Assembly (NCBI GenBank): GCA_023411575.1
Contig: JAEYOP010000016.1
Span: 427,658 to 491,657, forward strand
DNA from: Bacillota bacterium
GTDB taxonomy: Bacteria; Bacillota; Clostridia; Acetivibrionales; DTU013
DNA: 64,000 nt
Direction: 5' to 3'
Numbering within the stretch: position 1 is the stretch's first letter; each line of letters opens with the position of its first letter. The position numbers and the translations under genes were made by a program. This document shows positions 44,191-53,445 of this stretch, in pieces. The notes below the pieces were generated by a model that saw only the letters and a program-made list of their open reading frames with translations, was not told the origin of the DNA and searched no databases.

Positions 44191-47100
44191 ATGAAACAGA
44201 ATGGATACCCGGTAAAACAAGGCTTGTACGATCCGCGAAACGAGCATGACGCCTGCGGAATAGGCTTCGTTGCAAATATAAACGGCACCCGGTCCCATCA
44301 GATCATACGCCAGGCGCTTACCATCCTTGTGAATCTGTCGCACCGCGGCGGGAGCGGTTCCGAGACCAATACGGGGGACGGAGCCGGAATCCTTCTCCAG
44401 ATTCCCCACCGTTTCTTTTCCGCCGAATTTGCCGGGAAGGGAATTGCTTTGCCGTCCCCGGAAGAATACGGCGTCGGTATGGTCTTCCTGACAAACGATC
44501 CCGGAAAACGAAAAGAGATGGAACAGGTCCTGGAGGACCTCATCCGCAGGGAAGGCCAGACCGTGCTGGGCTGGAGGGATGTTCCCACAAACCCCGCTTC
44601 CCTCGGGAAAACCGCAATCGACTGCATGCCCTGCATGCGCCAGATTTTCGTCGCAAAAAATCCGGCTTTGAAGGATACCCCGGCTTTTGAAAGAAAGCTG
44701 TACGTCATCCGCCGGCTCGCTGAAAAAGCGGCCGCTGAAAAGGGCATCAATTTTTATATTGCCAGCCTTTCGGCTAAAACCATCGTTTACAAGGGAATGC
44801 TTACCGCCGAGCAGGTGGATGAGTTCTATACGGACCTTGCCTGCGAAGAAGTGGACAGCGCGCTGGCCATGGTGCATTCGCGCTACAGCACCAATACCTT
44901 CCCCAGCTGGGAACGCGCCCATCCCAACCGCTATATCATACACAACGGCGAAATCAACACCCTCCAGGGCAATGTGAACTGGATGGCGGCCCGCGAATCC
45001 ATGCTCCGGTCGGAGCTGTTCGGCGGCGACCTGAAGAAGGTGTTCCCGATCATCAATCCGGACGGGAGCGATTCCGCCATGTTCGACAACTGCCTGGAAT
45101 TTCTTGCGCTTTCCGGCCGTTCGCTTCCCCATGCCATGATGATGATGATTCCGGAGCCCTGGACCAATCATGAAAGCATGAGTGATGAAAAGAAAGCCTT
45201 CTATGAATTCCACAGCTGCCTGATGGAGCCCTGGGACGGCCCCGCGGCAATGGGCTTCACGGACGGCAGCGTGATCGGCGCGGTTCTGGACCGGAACGGT
45301 CTGCGGCCGGCGCGTTATTACATCACCAAGGACGGACAGGTCATTCTGTCCTCCGAAGTAGGCGTTCTGGATATCGAGCCGGAGCGCATCCTGAACAAGA
45401 AGCGGCTGAAGCCCGGAAGAATGCTGCTGATCGACACGGTAGAGGGCCGCATCATAAAGGACCGGGAGTTGAAGCACAAGATCGCCCGGGAGTATCCTTA
45501 CCGTGCATGGCTTGACGAGCATCTCATCGAACTGGAAGACCTGCCTGGGGCACCGGCTGAGGAAGCTGCGCAGGAGCCGGAAGGACCGGCGTCCGGGACG
45601 GCTGAAGCCGATCAGGCGGCAAATACGCTGCTTCAGCGGCAGAAGGCTTTCGGGTATACCTTTGAGGAATTAAAGAAGATCATCGGCCCGATGGCAGTGG
45701 ACGGAGCGGAGCCTGTCGGCGCAATGGGAACGGACACTCCCCTTGCGGTGCTGTCGGATAAGCCCCAGCTTTTATACAACTATTTCAAGCAATTGTTCGC
45801 ACAGGTAACCAATCCTCCCATCGACGCCCTGCGCGAAGAAATTATAACTTCGACGGAGACCTTCATCGGCTCAGAGGGCGACCTGATCAATCCGAAGCCC
45901 GAGAGCTGCTGCCAGATCAAGCTTAAATACCCCATTCTCGGCAACGCCGATCTGGCCAAATTGAAAAAGATCGACATCCCCGGCTTCAAAGCCTGCACCC
46001 TGCCCATCCTTTTCAAGGCTGCGGAAGGCGCGGACGCCATGAAGGCCGCTCTTGAAGCTTTGTTTGCGGAGGCCTCCCGGCAGCTCGCCAAGGGGACCAA
46101 CCTGTTGATCCTGTCCGACCGCGGCGTCGATGGCGAATACGCTCCCATACCGGCATTGCTGGCCGTTTCCGGCCTGCACCACCACCTGATCCGCGAAGGA
46201 ACGCGCACCAGGGTCAGCATTATCCTGGAATCCGGCGAGCCGAGGGAAGTTCACCACTTCGCTTTGCTGATCGGTTACGGCGTCTCTGCGGTGAACCCGT
46301 ATATGATCTTCGAAACCATTGAAGGCATGGTAAAGGACGGCTATCTGAAGGAAGCCTGTCTGAAAACCGGCGCAAAAAAATACATCAAGGCGGCGGCCAA
46401 GGGCATCGTAAAGACCCTTTCCAAAATGGGCATTTCCACGATCCAGAGCTACCAGGGGGCGCAGATTTTTGAAGCGGTGGGCCTCAGCCAGGAGCTCATA
46501 GACCGCTACTTCACCAAAACCGTATCCCCCATCGGCGGCATCGGCCTGGAGGTCATCGCCCAGGAAGTGCTGATCCGCCACTCCAACGCTTACGACGCCC
46601 GCTCCGACCGGGAGGAAGGGCTGGAAACAGGCGGCCAGTACCAGTGGAGGAAGGACGGGGAATACCATCTGTACAACCCCGAAACCATCCACAAGCTGCA
46701 GCAGGCCTGCAGGACAAACGATTACCGGATTTTCCGGGAATATTCGAAGCTGCTGGACGAGCAGACCCAGCGGCAGTGCACGATCCGCGGCCTGTTCGAA
46801 TTCAAGTTCGCTCCGACGCCGGTTCCGCTGGAGGAAGTAGAATCGGTGGAGTCCATCTGCAAGCGGTTCAAGACCGGCGCCATGTCCTACGGCTCCATAA
46901 GCCAGGAGGCCCATGAGGCAATGGCCATCGCCATGAACCGCCTGGGCGGGAAAAGCAATACCGGCGAGGGCGGCGAAGATCCTGCCCGGTTCAGGCCTGA
47001 CAGCAACGGCGATTCGCGTTGCAGCGCCATCAAGCAGGTGGCCTCCGGACGGTTTGGCGTAACAAGCCATTACCTGGTCAATGCAAAGGAAATACAGATT

Positions 47101-48828
47101 AAAATGGCGCAGGGCGCAAAGCCCGGCGAAGGCGGTCAGCTGCCGGGCCAGAAGGTTTACCCGTGGGTCGCGCGCACAAGGCATTCGACGCCGGGGGTGG
47201 GCCTCATTTCCCCGCCGCCCCATCATGATATCTACTCCATCGAGGATCTGGCGGAGTTGATCCATGATTTGAAAAATGCCAACCGCCATGCCAGGATCAG
47301 CGTCAAGCTGGTCTCCGAGGCCGGCGTCGGCACCATCGCCGCAGGCGTTGCCAAGGGCCGCGCGGACGTCGTGCTGATCAGCGGCTACGACGGCGGAACC
47401 GGCGCTTCCCCCAGGAGCAGCATCCGCCACGCGGGCCTGCCGTGGGAGCTGGGCCTGGCGGAGACCCATCAGACCCTGATGCTGAACGATTTGCGCAGCC
47501 GCATCGTCGTGGAAACCGACGGCAAGCTGATGACGGGCCGGGACGTGGCTGTCGCAGCGCTGCTGGGCGCGGAGGAATTCGGCTTTGCAACGGCTCCCCT
47601 GGTCACCCTGGGCTGCGTCATGATGCGGGTGTGCAATCTGGACACCTGCCCGGTAGGCGTGGCAACACAGAATCCGGAGCTCCGCAAGAAGTTTGCGGGC
47701 AGTCCGGACAACGTGGTCAACTTCATGCGCTTTATCGCACAGGAGCTGCGGGAATGGATGTCCAGGCTCGGCTTCCGTACGATTGACGAAATGGTGGGCC
47801 GCACGGATGTCCTGGATACCAACAGGGCCATCCTCCACTGGAAGTCGAAGGGGCTTGACCTGTCCCCGATCCTGTACCAGCCGGAGCTGCTCCAGGATGC
47901 GCCAAGAACCTGCCGGATCAGCCAGGATCACCTGATCGAGGATACACTGGACATGAGAGTGCTGCTGGACCTGTGCAGACCCGCCCTGGAGAAGGGGGAA
48001 AGAGTATCCGCAAAGATGCCGGTCCGGAATACCAACCGGGTGGTCGGAACGGTCCTCGGCAGCGAAATTACAAGAAAATATGGCGGCGAAGGCCTGCCTG
48101 ACGATACCATCGACCTGAATTTCTACGGCTCGGCGGGCCAGAGCTTCGGCGCCTTCATCCCGAAGGGCGTCACGCTGACCCTGGAGGGGGATTCCAACGA
48201 CTATCTCGGGAAGGGGCTTTCCGGCGGAAAGATCATTGTCTATCCTCCGACGGCATCCACCTTTGCTTCCGAAGAGAATATCATTGTGGGCAACACCTGC
48301 CTGTACGGCGCGACCGGCGGCGAGGTCCACATCAGCGGCGCGGCGGGCGAACGCTTCTGTGTCCGCAACAGCGGCGCAACGGCGGTAGTGGAATCCGTGG
48401 GAGATCACGGCTGCGAATACATGACCGGGGGCCGGGTGGTGGTCCTCAACTCCACGGGCCGGAACTTTGCGGCGGGCATGTCGGGCGGCATTGCCTACGT
48501 GCTGGACGAGAAAAAGACCTTCACCCGCAAGTGCAACAAGGAAATGGTCGAGCTGAAAAAGCTGGAGGACCGGGAAGAAATCAAGCAGGTGCATGACCTG
48601 GTCCGCAAGCATCATGAATATACCGGAAGTCTTCTGTCCGGGAGGATTCTGGAGAACTGGACCGATATGGTCCCGCAGTTCGTCAAGGTCCTGCCGAAGG
48701 ATTACGATAAAATGATCAAAGCGATCAGCAGGATGCAGGAAGCCGGCCTGTCCGGCGAGGAAGCAACGCTGGCCGCCTTCGACGCGGTAAACAAGGAAGC
48801 CTTGAAGTCTTCCGAGGATAATGATTAA
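44191..48828 (+). CDS. gltB: Glutamate synthase (GOGAT), large subunit
   Basis: 1545 residues, full length. An N-terminal glutamine amidotransferase (Ntn type) has its nucleophile in DACGIGF (Cys22 here, exposed after propeptide removal). A central domain and the FMN-binding synthase domain follow. The 3Fe-4S motif is CVMMRVCNLDTC, and a C-terminal beta-helix (GAXPF) domain ends the protein. It converts glutamine and 2-oxoglutarate to two glutamates. Start ATG 44191 has AAGAGG nine bases upstream. An Ala/Glu/Pro/Gly-rich insertion of about 30 residues (encoded about 45540-45640) lengthens the linker before GYTFEELKKI. It is followed by gltD after 15 bases. Confidence 0.98.
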   Translation: MKQNGYPVKQGLYDPRNEHDACGIGFVANINGTRSHQIIRQALTILVNLSHRGGSGSETNTGDGAGILLQIPHRFFSAEFAGKGIALPSPEEYGVGMVFLTNDPGKRKEMEQVLEDLIRREGQTVLGWRDVPTNPASLGKTAIDCMPCMRQIFVAKNPALKDTPAFERKLYVIRRLAEKAAAEKGINFYIASLSAKTIVYKGMLTAEQVDEFYTDLACEEVDSALAMVHSRYSTNTFPSWERAHPNRYIIHNGEINTLQGNVNWMAARESMLRSELFGGDLKKVFPIINPDGSDSAMFDNCLEFLALSGRSLPHAMMMMIPEPWTNHESMSDEKKAFYEFHSCLMEPWDGPAAMGFTDGSVIGAVLDRNGLRPARYYITKDGQVILSSEVGVLDIEPERILNKKRLKPGRMLLIDTVEGRIIKDRELKHKIAREYPYRAWLDEHLIELEDLPGAPAEEAAQEPEGPASGTAEADQAANTLLQRQKAFGYTFEELKKIIGPMAVDGAEPVGAMGTDTPLAVLSDKPQLLYNYFKQLFAQVTNPPIDALREEIITSTETFIGSEGDLINPKPESCCQIKLKYPILGNADLAKLKKIDIPGFKACTLPILFKAAEGADAMKAALEALFAEASRQLAKGTNLLILSDRGVDGEYAPIPALLAVSGLHHHLIREGTRTRVSIILESGEPREVHHFALLIGYGVSAVNPYMIFETIEGMVKDGYLKEACLKTGAKKYIKAAAKGIVKTLSKMGISTIQSYQGAQIFEAVGLSQELIDRYFTKTVSPIGGIGLEVIAQEVLIRHSNAYDARSDREEGLETGGQYQWRKDGEYHLYNPETIHKLQQACRTNDYRIFREYSKLLDEQTQRQCTIRGLFEFKFAPTPVPLEEVESVESICKRFKTGAMSYGSISQEAHEAMAIAMNRLGGKSNTGEGGEDPARFRPDSNGDSRCSAIKQVASGRFGVTSHYLVNAKEIQIKMAQGAKPGEGGQLPGQKVYPWVARTRHSTPGVGLISPPPHHDIYSIEDLAELIHDLKNANRHARISVKLVSEAGVGTIAAGVAKGRADVVLISGYDGGTGASPRSSIRHAGLPWELGLAETHQTLMLNDLRSRIVVETDGKLMTGRDVAVAALLGAEEFGFATAPLVTLGCVMMRVCNLDTCPVGVATQNPELRKKFAGSPDNVVNFMRFIAQELREWMSRLGFRTIDEMVGRTDVLDTNRAILHWKSKGLDLSPILYQPELLQDAPRTCRISQDHLIEDTLDMRVLLDLCRPALEKGERVSAKMPVRNTNRVVGTVLGSEITRKYGGEGLPDDTIDLNFYGSAGQSFGAFIPKGVTLTLEGDSNDYLGKGLSGGKIIVYPPTASTFASEENIIVGNTCLYGATGGEVHISGAAGERFCVRNSGATAVVESVGDHGCEYMTGGRVVVLNSTGRNFAAGMSGGIAYVLDEKKTFTRKCNKEMVELKKLEDREEIKQVHDLVRKHHEYTGSLLSGRILENWTDMVPQFVKVLPKDYDKMIKAISRMQEAGLSGEEATLAAFDAVNKEALKSSEDND

Positions 48829-48843
48829 AGGGGAGGGATTATA

Positions 48844-50328
48844 ATGGGAAAACCAACTGGATTTATGGAATATAACAGGGAGCTTCCTGACGACCGCTCC
48901 CCGATGGACCGGATCAAGGACTGGAAGGAATTCCACCTTCACATGCCCGAGAAAAACCAGCGGCTCCAGGGCGCGCGCTGCATGGACTGCGGCATCCCCT
49001 TCTGCCACATGGGACTGCTTATCAACGGGCTGGCCTCCGGCTGCCCGATCAACAATCTGATTCCGGAATGGAACGATCTGATTTATAAGGGAAACTGGCG
49101 GGAAGCGGTGAAACGCCTGCACAAGACAAACAACTTTCCCGAGTTTACCGGAAGAGTTTGTCCGGCGCCCTGCGAGGGCTCCTGCACGGTCGGCATCAAC
49201 GACCCCCAGATTACGATAAAAAGCAATGAATGCGCCATCATCGACAAGGCGTTTGAAAACGGATGGATCAAGCCGGAGCCTCCGGAGACCCGGACCGGCA
49301 AAAAGGTAGCCGTCGTCGGCTCGGGCCCCGCGGGCCTGGCATGCGCCGACCAGCTCAACAAAGCCGGCCATCTTGTTACGGTTTTTGAAAGGCATGACCG
49401 GATCGGCGGCCTGATGATGTACGGCATCCCCAATATGAAGCTGGATAAGGGCATCGTGCAGCGTCGCGTCAATCTGCTGGCCGAAGAGGGCATTGAATTC
49501 CTGACCAATACGGAGGTCGGAAAGGATCTGCCGGCAGAGAAGCTTCTGGAAGAATACGACGCCGTCGTTCTGTGCGGCGGGGCGACCAAGCCCAGGGATC
49601 TTCCCATCGAAGGCCGGTCCCTGAAGGGCGTCCATTTCGCAGTGGAATTCCTGCACGCAAATACCAGGAGCCTGCTGGATTCCAGGCATACCAACGGAAA
49701 ATACATCAGCGCGGAGGGCAAAGATATCGTCGTCATCGGCGGCGGTGATACCGGCACAGACTGTGTCGGCACCTCCATAAGGCATAACTGCAAGAGCGTG
49801 ATACAGCTCGAAATCATGCCGCAACCGGCGGCGGACAGACAGGCCGACAATCCGTGGCCCCAGTGGCCGAAGGTCCTCAAGGTCGATTACGGCCAGGAGG
49901 AGGCCATCGCCCTTTACGGCAGAGACCCTCGCAATTATTGCATCACCGCCAAGAAATTTGTGGGCGATGCGGACGGCAACCTGAAGGAAGTTCACGCAAT
50001 CGGGGTGGAATGGCAGAAGGATGCCGCAGGCCGCTTTATTCCCGTGGAGATCCCCGGAACGGAGAAGGTTTTCCCCGTCCAGCTGGTGCTGCTCGCCATG
50101 GGCTTCCTGGGACCCGAGGATACGGCATTCAAGGCCCTCGGCGTCGAGCAGGACGCCCGTTCCAACGTGAAAGCGGAATACGGTGCCTTCTCTACGAATG
50201 TGAAGGGCGTTTTCGCAGCTGGCGACATGCGCCGCGGGCAGAGCCTCGTGGTATGGGCCATCAATGAAGGCCGGGCGGCCGCCAGGGAATGCGACCGGTA
50301 TCTGATGGGTTACACAAAGCTTCCCTAA
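48844..50328 (+). CDS. gltD: Glutamate synthase, small subunit
   Basis: 494 residues. N-terminal cysteines for two 4Fe-4S clusters (ARCMDCGIPFCH, SGCPINNLIP, CPAPCEGSC), FAD-binding VVGSGPAGLACADQL, and an NAD(P)H-binding VIGGGDTGTDCVG. It feeds electrons from NAD(P)H to the large subunit. Start ATG 48844 follows GGGAGGG. Together with gltB it forms a two-gene operon closed by a terminator. Confidence 0.98.
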   Translation: MGKPTGFMEYNRELPDDRSPMDRIKDWKEFHLHMPEKNQRLQGARCMDCGIPFCHMGLLINGLASGCPINNLIPEWNDLIYKGNWREAVKRLHKTNNFPEFTGRVCPAPCEGSCTVGINDPQITIKSNECAIIDKAFENGWIKPEPPETRTGKKVAVVGSGPAGLACADQLNKAGHLVTVFERHDRIGGLMMYGIPNMKLDKGIVQRRVNLLAEEGIEFLTNTEVGKDLPAEKLLEEYDAVVLCGGATKPRDLPIEGRSLKGVHFAVEFLHANTRSLLDSRHTNGKYISAEGKDIVVIGGGDTGTDCVGTSIRHNCKSVIQLEIMPQPAADRQADNPWPQWPKVLKVDYGQEEAIALYGRDPRNYCITAKKFVGDADGNLKEVHAIGVEWQKDAAGRFIPVEIPGTEKVFPVQLVLLAMGFLGPEDTAFKALGVEQDARSNVKAEYGAFSTNVKGVFAAGDMRRGQSLVVWAINEGRAAARECDRYLMGYTKLP

Positions 50329-50369
50329 TTCGCTAATACCTTACCCTCATATGACAATAGCAGATAAAA

Positions 50370-50397
50370 GCCTCCTGCATAATAACACACAGGAGGC
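50370..50397. terminator. Terminator between gltD and the chemoreceptor gene
   Basis: GCCTCCTG (50370-50377) pairs with CAGGAGGC (50390-50397). A-rich sequence lies before it and T-rich after it, so it can serve both convergent genes. Confidence 0.8.
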
Positions 50398-50443
50398 ATT
50401 TATCTTGTTTTCCCTTTTCCCCGGTTTCCGGCGGTCAGCCTGT

Positions 50444-51961
50444 CTACAGCTTCAAGTCCACGCCGAATACGCCCGCGATCCTTCCCTGGTTGTCCCTGAT
50501 GGGAACGGAATAGGTCACGCAGGGCTTTTTTGTGATCGCAGAGGTATAAACGGCCGATATATATTCCTCTCCCGTCAGGCTCTTTTTGAACCATTCCCTG
50601 ATCAGCGCATTGGCTATGCCCGCCGGCGGGATGGAACAAATGAACCTGCCCTTCGTATCGTTAGTCCAGGCGGCCTCGATAAGGTCGCCGGAGGCCAGAA
50701 GCCCGGACAAAATCCGGCTATGCTCCTCCGAATCTGAGGTTTGGAGCTTTCCGCCGATCCCGTCGGCCAATTTCCGCATCGCCGATACCGCTGCTTCCAC
50801 TTTCGCTCCGTCCGCTTTTTTATCCTCGCCGGAGGAATTCCCCACCAACTCCTGCATGTTTTTAGACGCGTCGTTCAGGCGGTTCCCCAGCTCGGCAAGC
50901 TCCTGTACGTTGTGCTTCTGCTTATGTACCGAGTCGTAAACGTCATTTACGCGAAGGGAAGTATTCTCCATATTCGTCTCCATCCCGTCCAGCATCTGCC
51001 TCATCTCCTCCGCGAGCCCCTCTCCCCTGGCGGTTATGCCGCAGATATCCCCTATGGTCGCGTGGATGTCTGAAAACGAATGATCGATGACCTGGAGATT
51101 CCGCTCGATGATGCCGGATACGTTTACGCCGATCCGGGTCCTTTGGACATTCTCCTCCACCACCTGATGGACGGCCCGGATCTGTTCGCCGATCCTTTTT
51201 ACGAGCTCCCCGATATTTTTGACGGCTTTCCCGGTTTCTACGGAAAGCTTCTGGATTTCACCCGCAACCACCGCGAACCCCTTCCCCGCTTCTCCCGCCC
51301 TTGCCGATTCGATGGCCGCATTCAGCGACAGGAGCTGCGTCTGGCTCGAGATGCTTTTTACCGTCTCCAGGATCGTGAGGATTTCTTCCGATGTTTTTTC
51401 CAGCTTCTCCATGCTGTCCTTGGTCGTTTCGGAAGAGGACCGGATGTCCCGGACCGCCGAAACCATTCCCTGGATTTCGTTGAATCCCCCTTTCAGGGCT
51501 TCGCCCGCCGACCTGCTTGTCTGCTCCATATTGGCGGATATCCCGCCGGCCTGCTGCAGCAGCTCCATGATTTGATTCACCCCGCCGATTACATTCTGCG
51601 CCTTTCCATTGGCCTCCGCGTTCATGGCGGCCATTTCCCGCGCTTCGGCAAACAACTGCTGTGCGAATGCGTTATTCTCATCCAGCGTCACGTATAATTG
51701 CTCCGATACGGACATGATCTGGCTGGAGGCTACCTCTACCTCCCCATTCTGCCTTTTCAATTCCGCTTCCAGCCGGGAAAGCTTGTTTTTCAAGGGCGCC
51801 GCAGTATCCCCACCCCATACGGAGGCAACCAATATCACTACCGCCGTCAGGAAATACAGCACCATATTCATCCATTCCGTCCCGAAGGGCTTGAGCACAA
51901 GCAGCAATAGCGCTGCTGCAACAGCTATCCCCTGCAATACGGCAATTTTTATTTTTTTCAT
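50444..51961 (-). CDS. Methyl-accepting-type chemoreceptor with C-terminal Cache-like sensor
   Basis: 505 residues. Two membrane helices lie at the N-terminus (about 7-25 and 31-50) with almost no extracellular loop. A coiled coil and the conserved MCP hairpin follow, with signalling tip LLSLNAAIESARAGEAGKGFAVVAGEIQKLS. At the C-terminus, a domain of about 110 residues has WTNDTKGRFICSIPP and YSVPIRDNQGRIAGVFGVDL, a Cache/PAS-like ligand fold. That sensor would be cytoplasmic, the reverse of classical receptors. Start ATG 51961 is chosen because GGGGGA lies six bases upstream of it, directly touching the ATG at 51967. No chemotaxis genes are nearby. Confidence 0.9.
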   Translation of the reverse strand: MKKIKIAVLQGIAVAAALLLLVLKPFGTEWMNMVLYFLTAVVILVASVWGGDTAAPLKNKLSRLEAELKRQNGEVEVASSQIMSVSEQLYVTLDENNAFAQQLFAEAREMAAMNAEANGKAQNVIGGVNQIMELLQQAGGISANMEQTSRSAGEALKGGFNEIQGMVSAVRDIRSSSETTKDSMEKLEKTSEEILTILETVKSISSQTQLLSLNAAIESARAGEAGKGFAVVAGEIQKLSVETGKAVKNIGELVKRIGEQIRAVHQVVEENVQRTRIGVNVSGIIERNLQVIDHSFSDIHATIGDICGITARGEGLAEEMRQMLDGMETNMENTSLRVNDVYDSVHKQKHNVQELAELGNRLNDASKNMQELVGNSSGEDKKADGAKVEAAVSAMRKLADGIGGKLQTSDSEEHSRILSGLLASGDLIEAAWTNDTKGRFICSIPPAGIANALIREWFKKSLTGEEYISAVYTSAITKKPCVTYSVPIRDNQGRIAGVFGVDLKL

Positions 51962-52186
51962 AGGCATTCCCCCATTCTGTTCTCTTCGGACCGGCCGGAA
52001 ATGAAAAAAACGTCCATAAAGGCTCTGGGCCTTATGAACGTCCTGTTCCGGCAAACCGTCTTTGATTTGTTATATTGTATTGTAGCATATCCGGGGAATC
52101 TTTTCAAATGAAGCGCCTGTAATATCTGTCTTTATCTACAAGCCTTTCTCTACAAAAGGCTCTTCCGGCTGGGCCATCGCTGCCGC

Positions 52187-53248
52187 CTATTGGTACAATG
52201 CGATATCCCCCATGTCCGTGTAAACGTCGATGGTTGGCCCGCCACCCCGCACATCGCCGTAGAGCTCACCGGTGGGCGACCATTTCAGTTCGCCGGAGGA
52301 AAGAAGCGGCTTTGCCTTGATCCTTCCGTTTGTCGATTCCGCAAGAAGCGACCAGCCCGCCGTACCGGATAATTTCAGTTTCAACTCGCCCTTTGATGCC
52401 TTTATTTCATATTTGCCGGAAGCGTCCAGATTGGACAGATCCGCGTCGATGGTGCCGTTGGAGGCATACAGCACGGAACCGCCGGAAATCCGCGACGACC
52501 CGACCGTCATGCTCCCGGAGGAAACATCGCACTCCAGCCTTCCCTCCGCCTCCTCGATTCTCGTATTTCCGGCCAGGGAGCTCAATTCGATGTCTCCTTT
52601 TATATCCCGGAGCGTGTTATTCCCCTTGCCGCATTCATAGGTGCCGTCCCCGCTGAATTCGGCTATTTCCAGGTTCCCCTGCGTCACGTTGACAATCAGC
52701 TGGTACGCCTCGCACCGGGTTACCTCTATGTTCCCTTTGCTGATCCCGAGATCCAGGCTGCTCATTCCCGAAAAACCAGACAGGGCAATTTTTCCGCTTT
52801 TTGCGGTAATGTTCAGCAGGAAGACGCCTTTCGGAACCTTCAGCTCCACGTCGTCCGTCAGCCTGTAAAGGGGCTTTTGCTTCTCGCCGGACTCCATATC
52901 TATCGTAACTTCCGTAACGTCTTTTTCGATCTTAAGGCTCCGTTTGTCCAGCATTGCCTTCAGCGCTTTCGGAGTAGAAGGACCTGTCAGCCTTCTTTTT
53001 TCGGTGAGCCGAAGCGTTTTGCCCTCATAGGGAACGATTGTTATAACTCCGTCCTCCGCCGTAAGGGTCAGGCTGTTCTGGCCCTGCAGCTCCACCTCGG
53101 TGGTCACTTCGTCTTTTGCCGTAAAGCCGATGGAGGGCCTTTCGTAAAAATAGGCCTGCTCCCGGCCGGCAAGCAGCGTACAGCCGGAGAATGCTCCGGC
53201 GGAAAAAACCATCAGCAGCAATAGGACATAAAATCGCACGTTTTTCAT
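52187..53248 (-). CDS. DUF4097-type lipoprotein
   Basis: 353 residues. Lipoprotein signal with lipobox FSGC (about residue 23). The rest is a repetitive beta-strand protein with recurring strand patterns such as ITAKSGKIALSGFSGMSSLDLGISKGNIEVTRCEAY, as in DUF4097 (toastrack/adhesin-like) proteins. Start ATG 53248 follows GGGAG. DUF4097 proteins are often linked to envelope-stress loci; here it is followed downstream by the chemoreceptor gene and preceded by a DUF4173 gene on the same strand. Confidence 0.82.
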   Translation of the reverse strand: MKNVRFYVLLLLMVFSAGAFSGCTLLAGREQAYFYERPSIGFTAKDEVTTEVELQGQNSLTLTAEDGVITIVPYEGKTLRLTEKRRLTGPSTPKALKAMLDKRSLKIEKDVTEVTIDMESGEKQKPLYRLTDDVELKVPKGVFLLNITAKSGKIALSGFSGMSSLDLGISKGNIEVTRCEAYQLIVNVTQGNLEIAEFSGDGTYECGKGNNTLRDIKGDIELSSLAGNTRIEEAEGRLECDVSSGSMTVGSSRISGGSVLYASNGTIDADLSNLDASGKYEIKASKGELKLKLSGTAGWSLLAESTNGRIKAKPLLSSGELKWSPTGELYGDVRGGGPTIDVYTDMGDIALYQ

Positions 53249-53288
53249 CAGTGAGGCTCCCGGTGTACTCTTCAATCGTTTCGGATTT

Positions 53289-53332
53289 AGGGATGACCGA
53301 ATAAATTCCGTTTTTATGATTCGGTCATCCCT
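53289..53332. repeat. Palindromic repeat with 14-bp stem
   Basis: 53289-53302 and 53319-53332 pair perfectly (core GGGATGACCGAAT), loop of 16 bases. The sequence resembles the ends of the 24054-24212 element and shares the CCGAA/TTCCG core with 20609-20638. A further degenerate copy (CCGAAAAATGAATTTCGG) lies near 53375. The 197-base gap otherwise holds nothing visible. Confidence 0.6.
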
Positions 53333-53445
53333 TATTATTTCCTATTATCTCATTATTGCCATTTCGGAACAACCGAAAAATGAATTTCGGTTTTTGGGGC
53401 AAAAAATCGACGATTTTACGAGTTTTCCACCAGCCGGCGTTCTTC

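Noticed and set aside
45871..49995. Very long open frame (1374 codons) antisense to gltB and gltD
   Set aside because: It is a mirror of strongly conserved, G+C-biased coding sequence, crosses two known genes, has no ribosome site, and its translation shows no domain.
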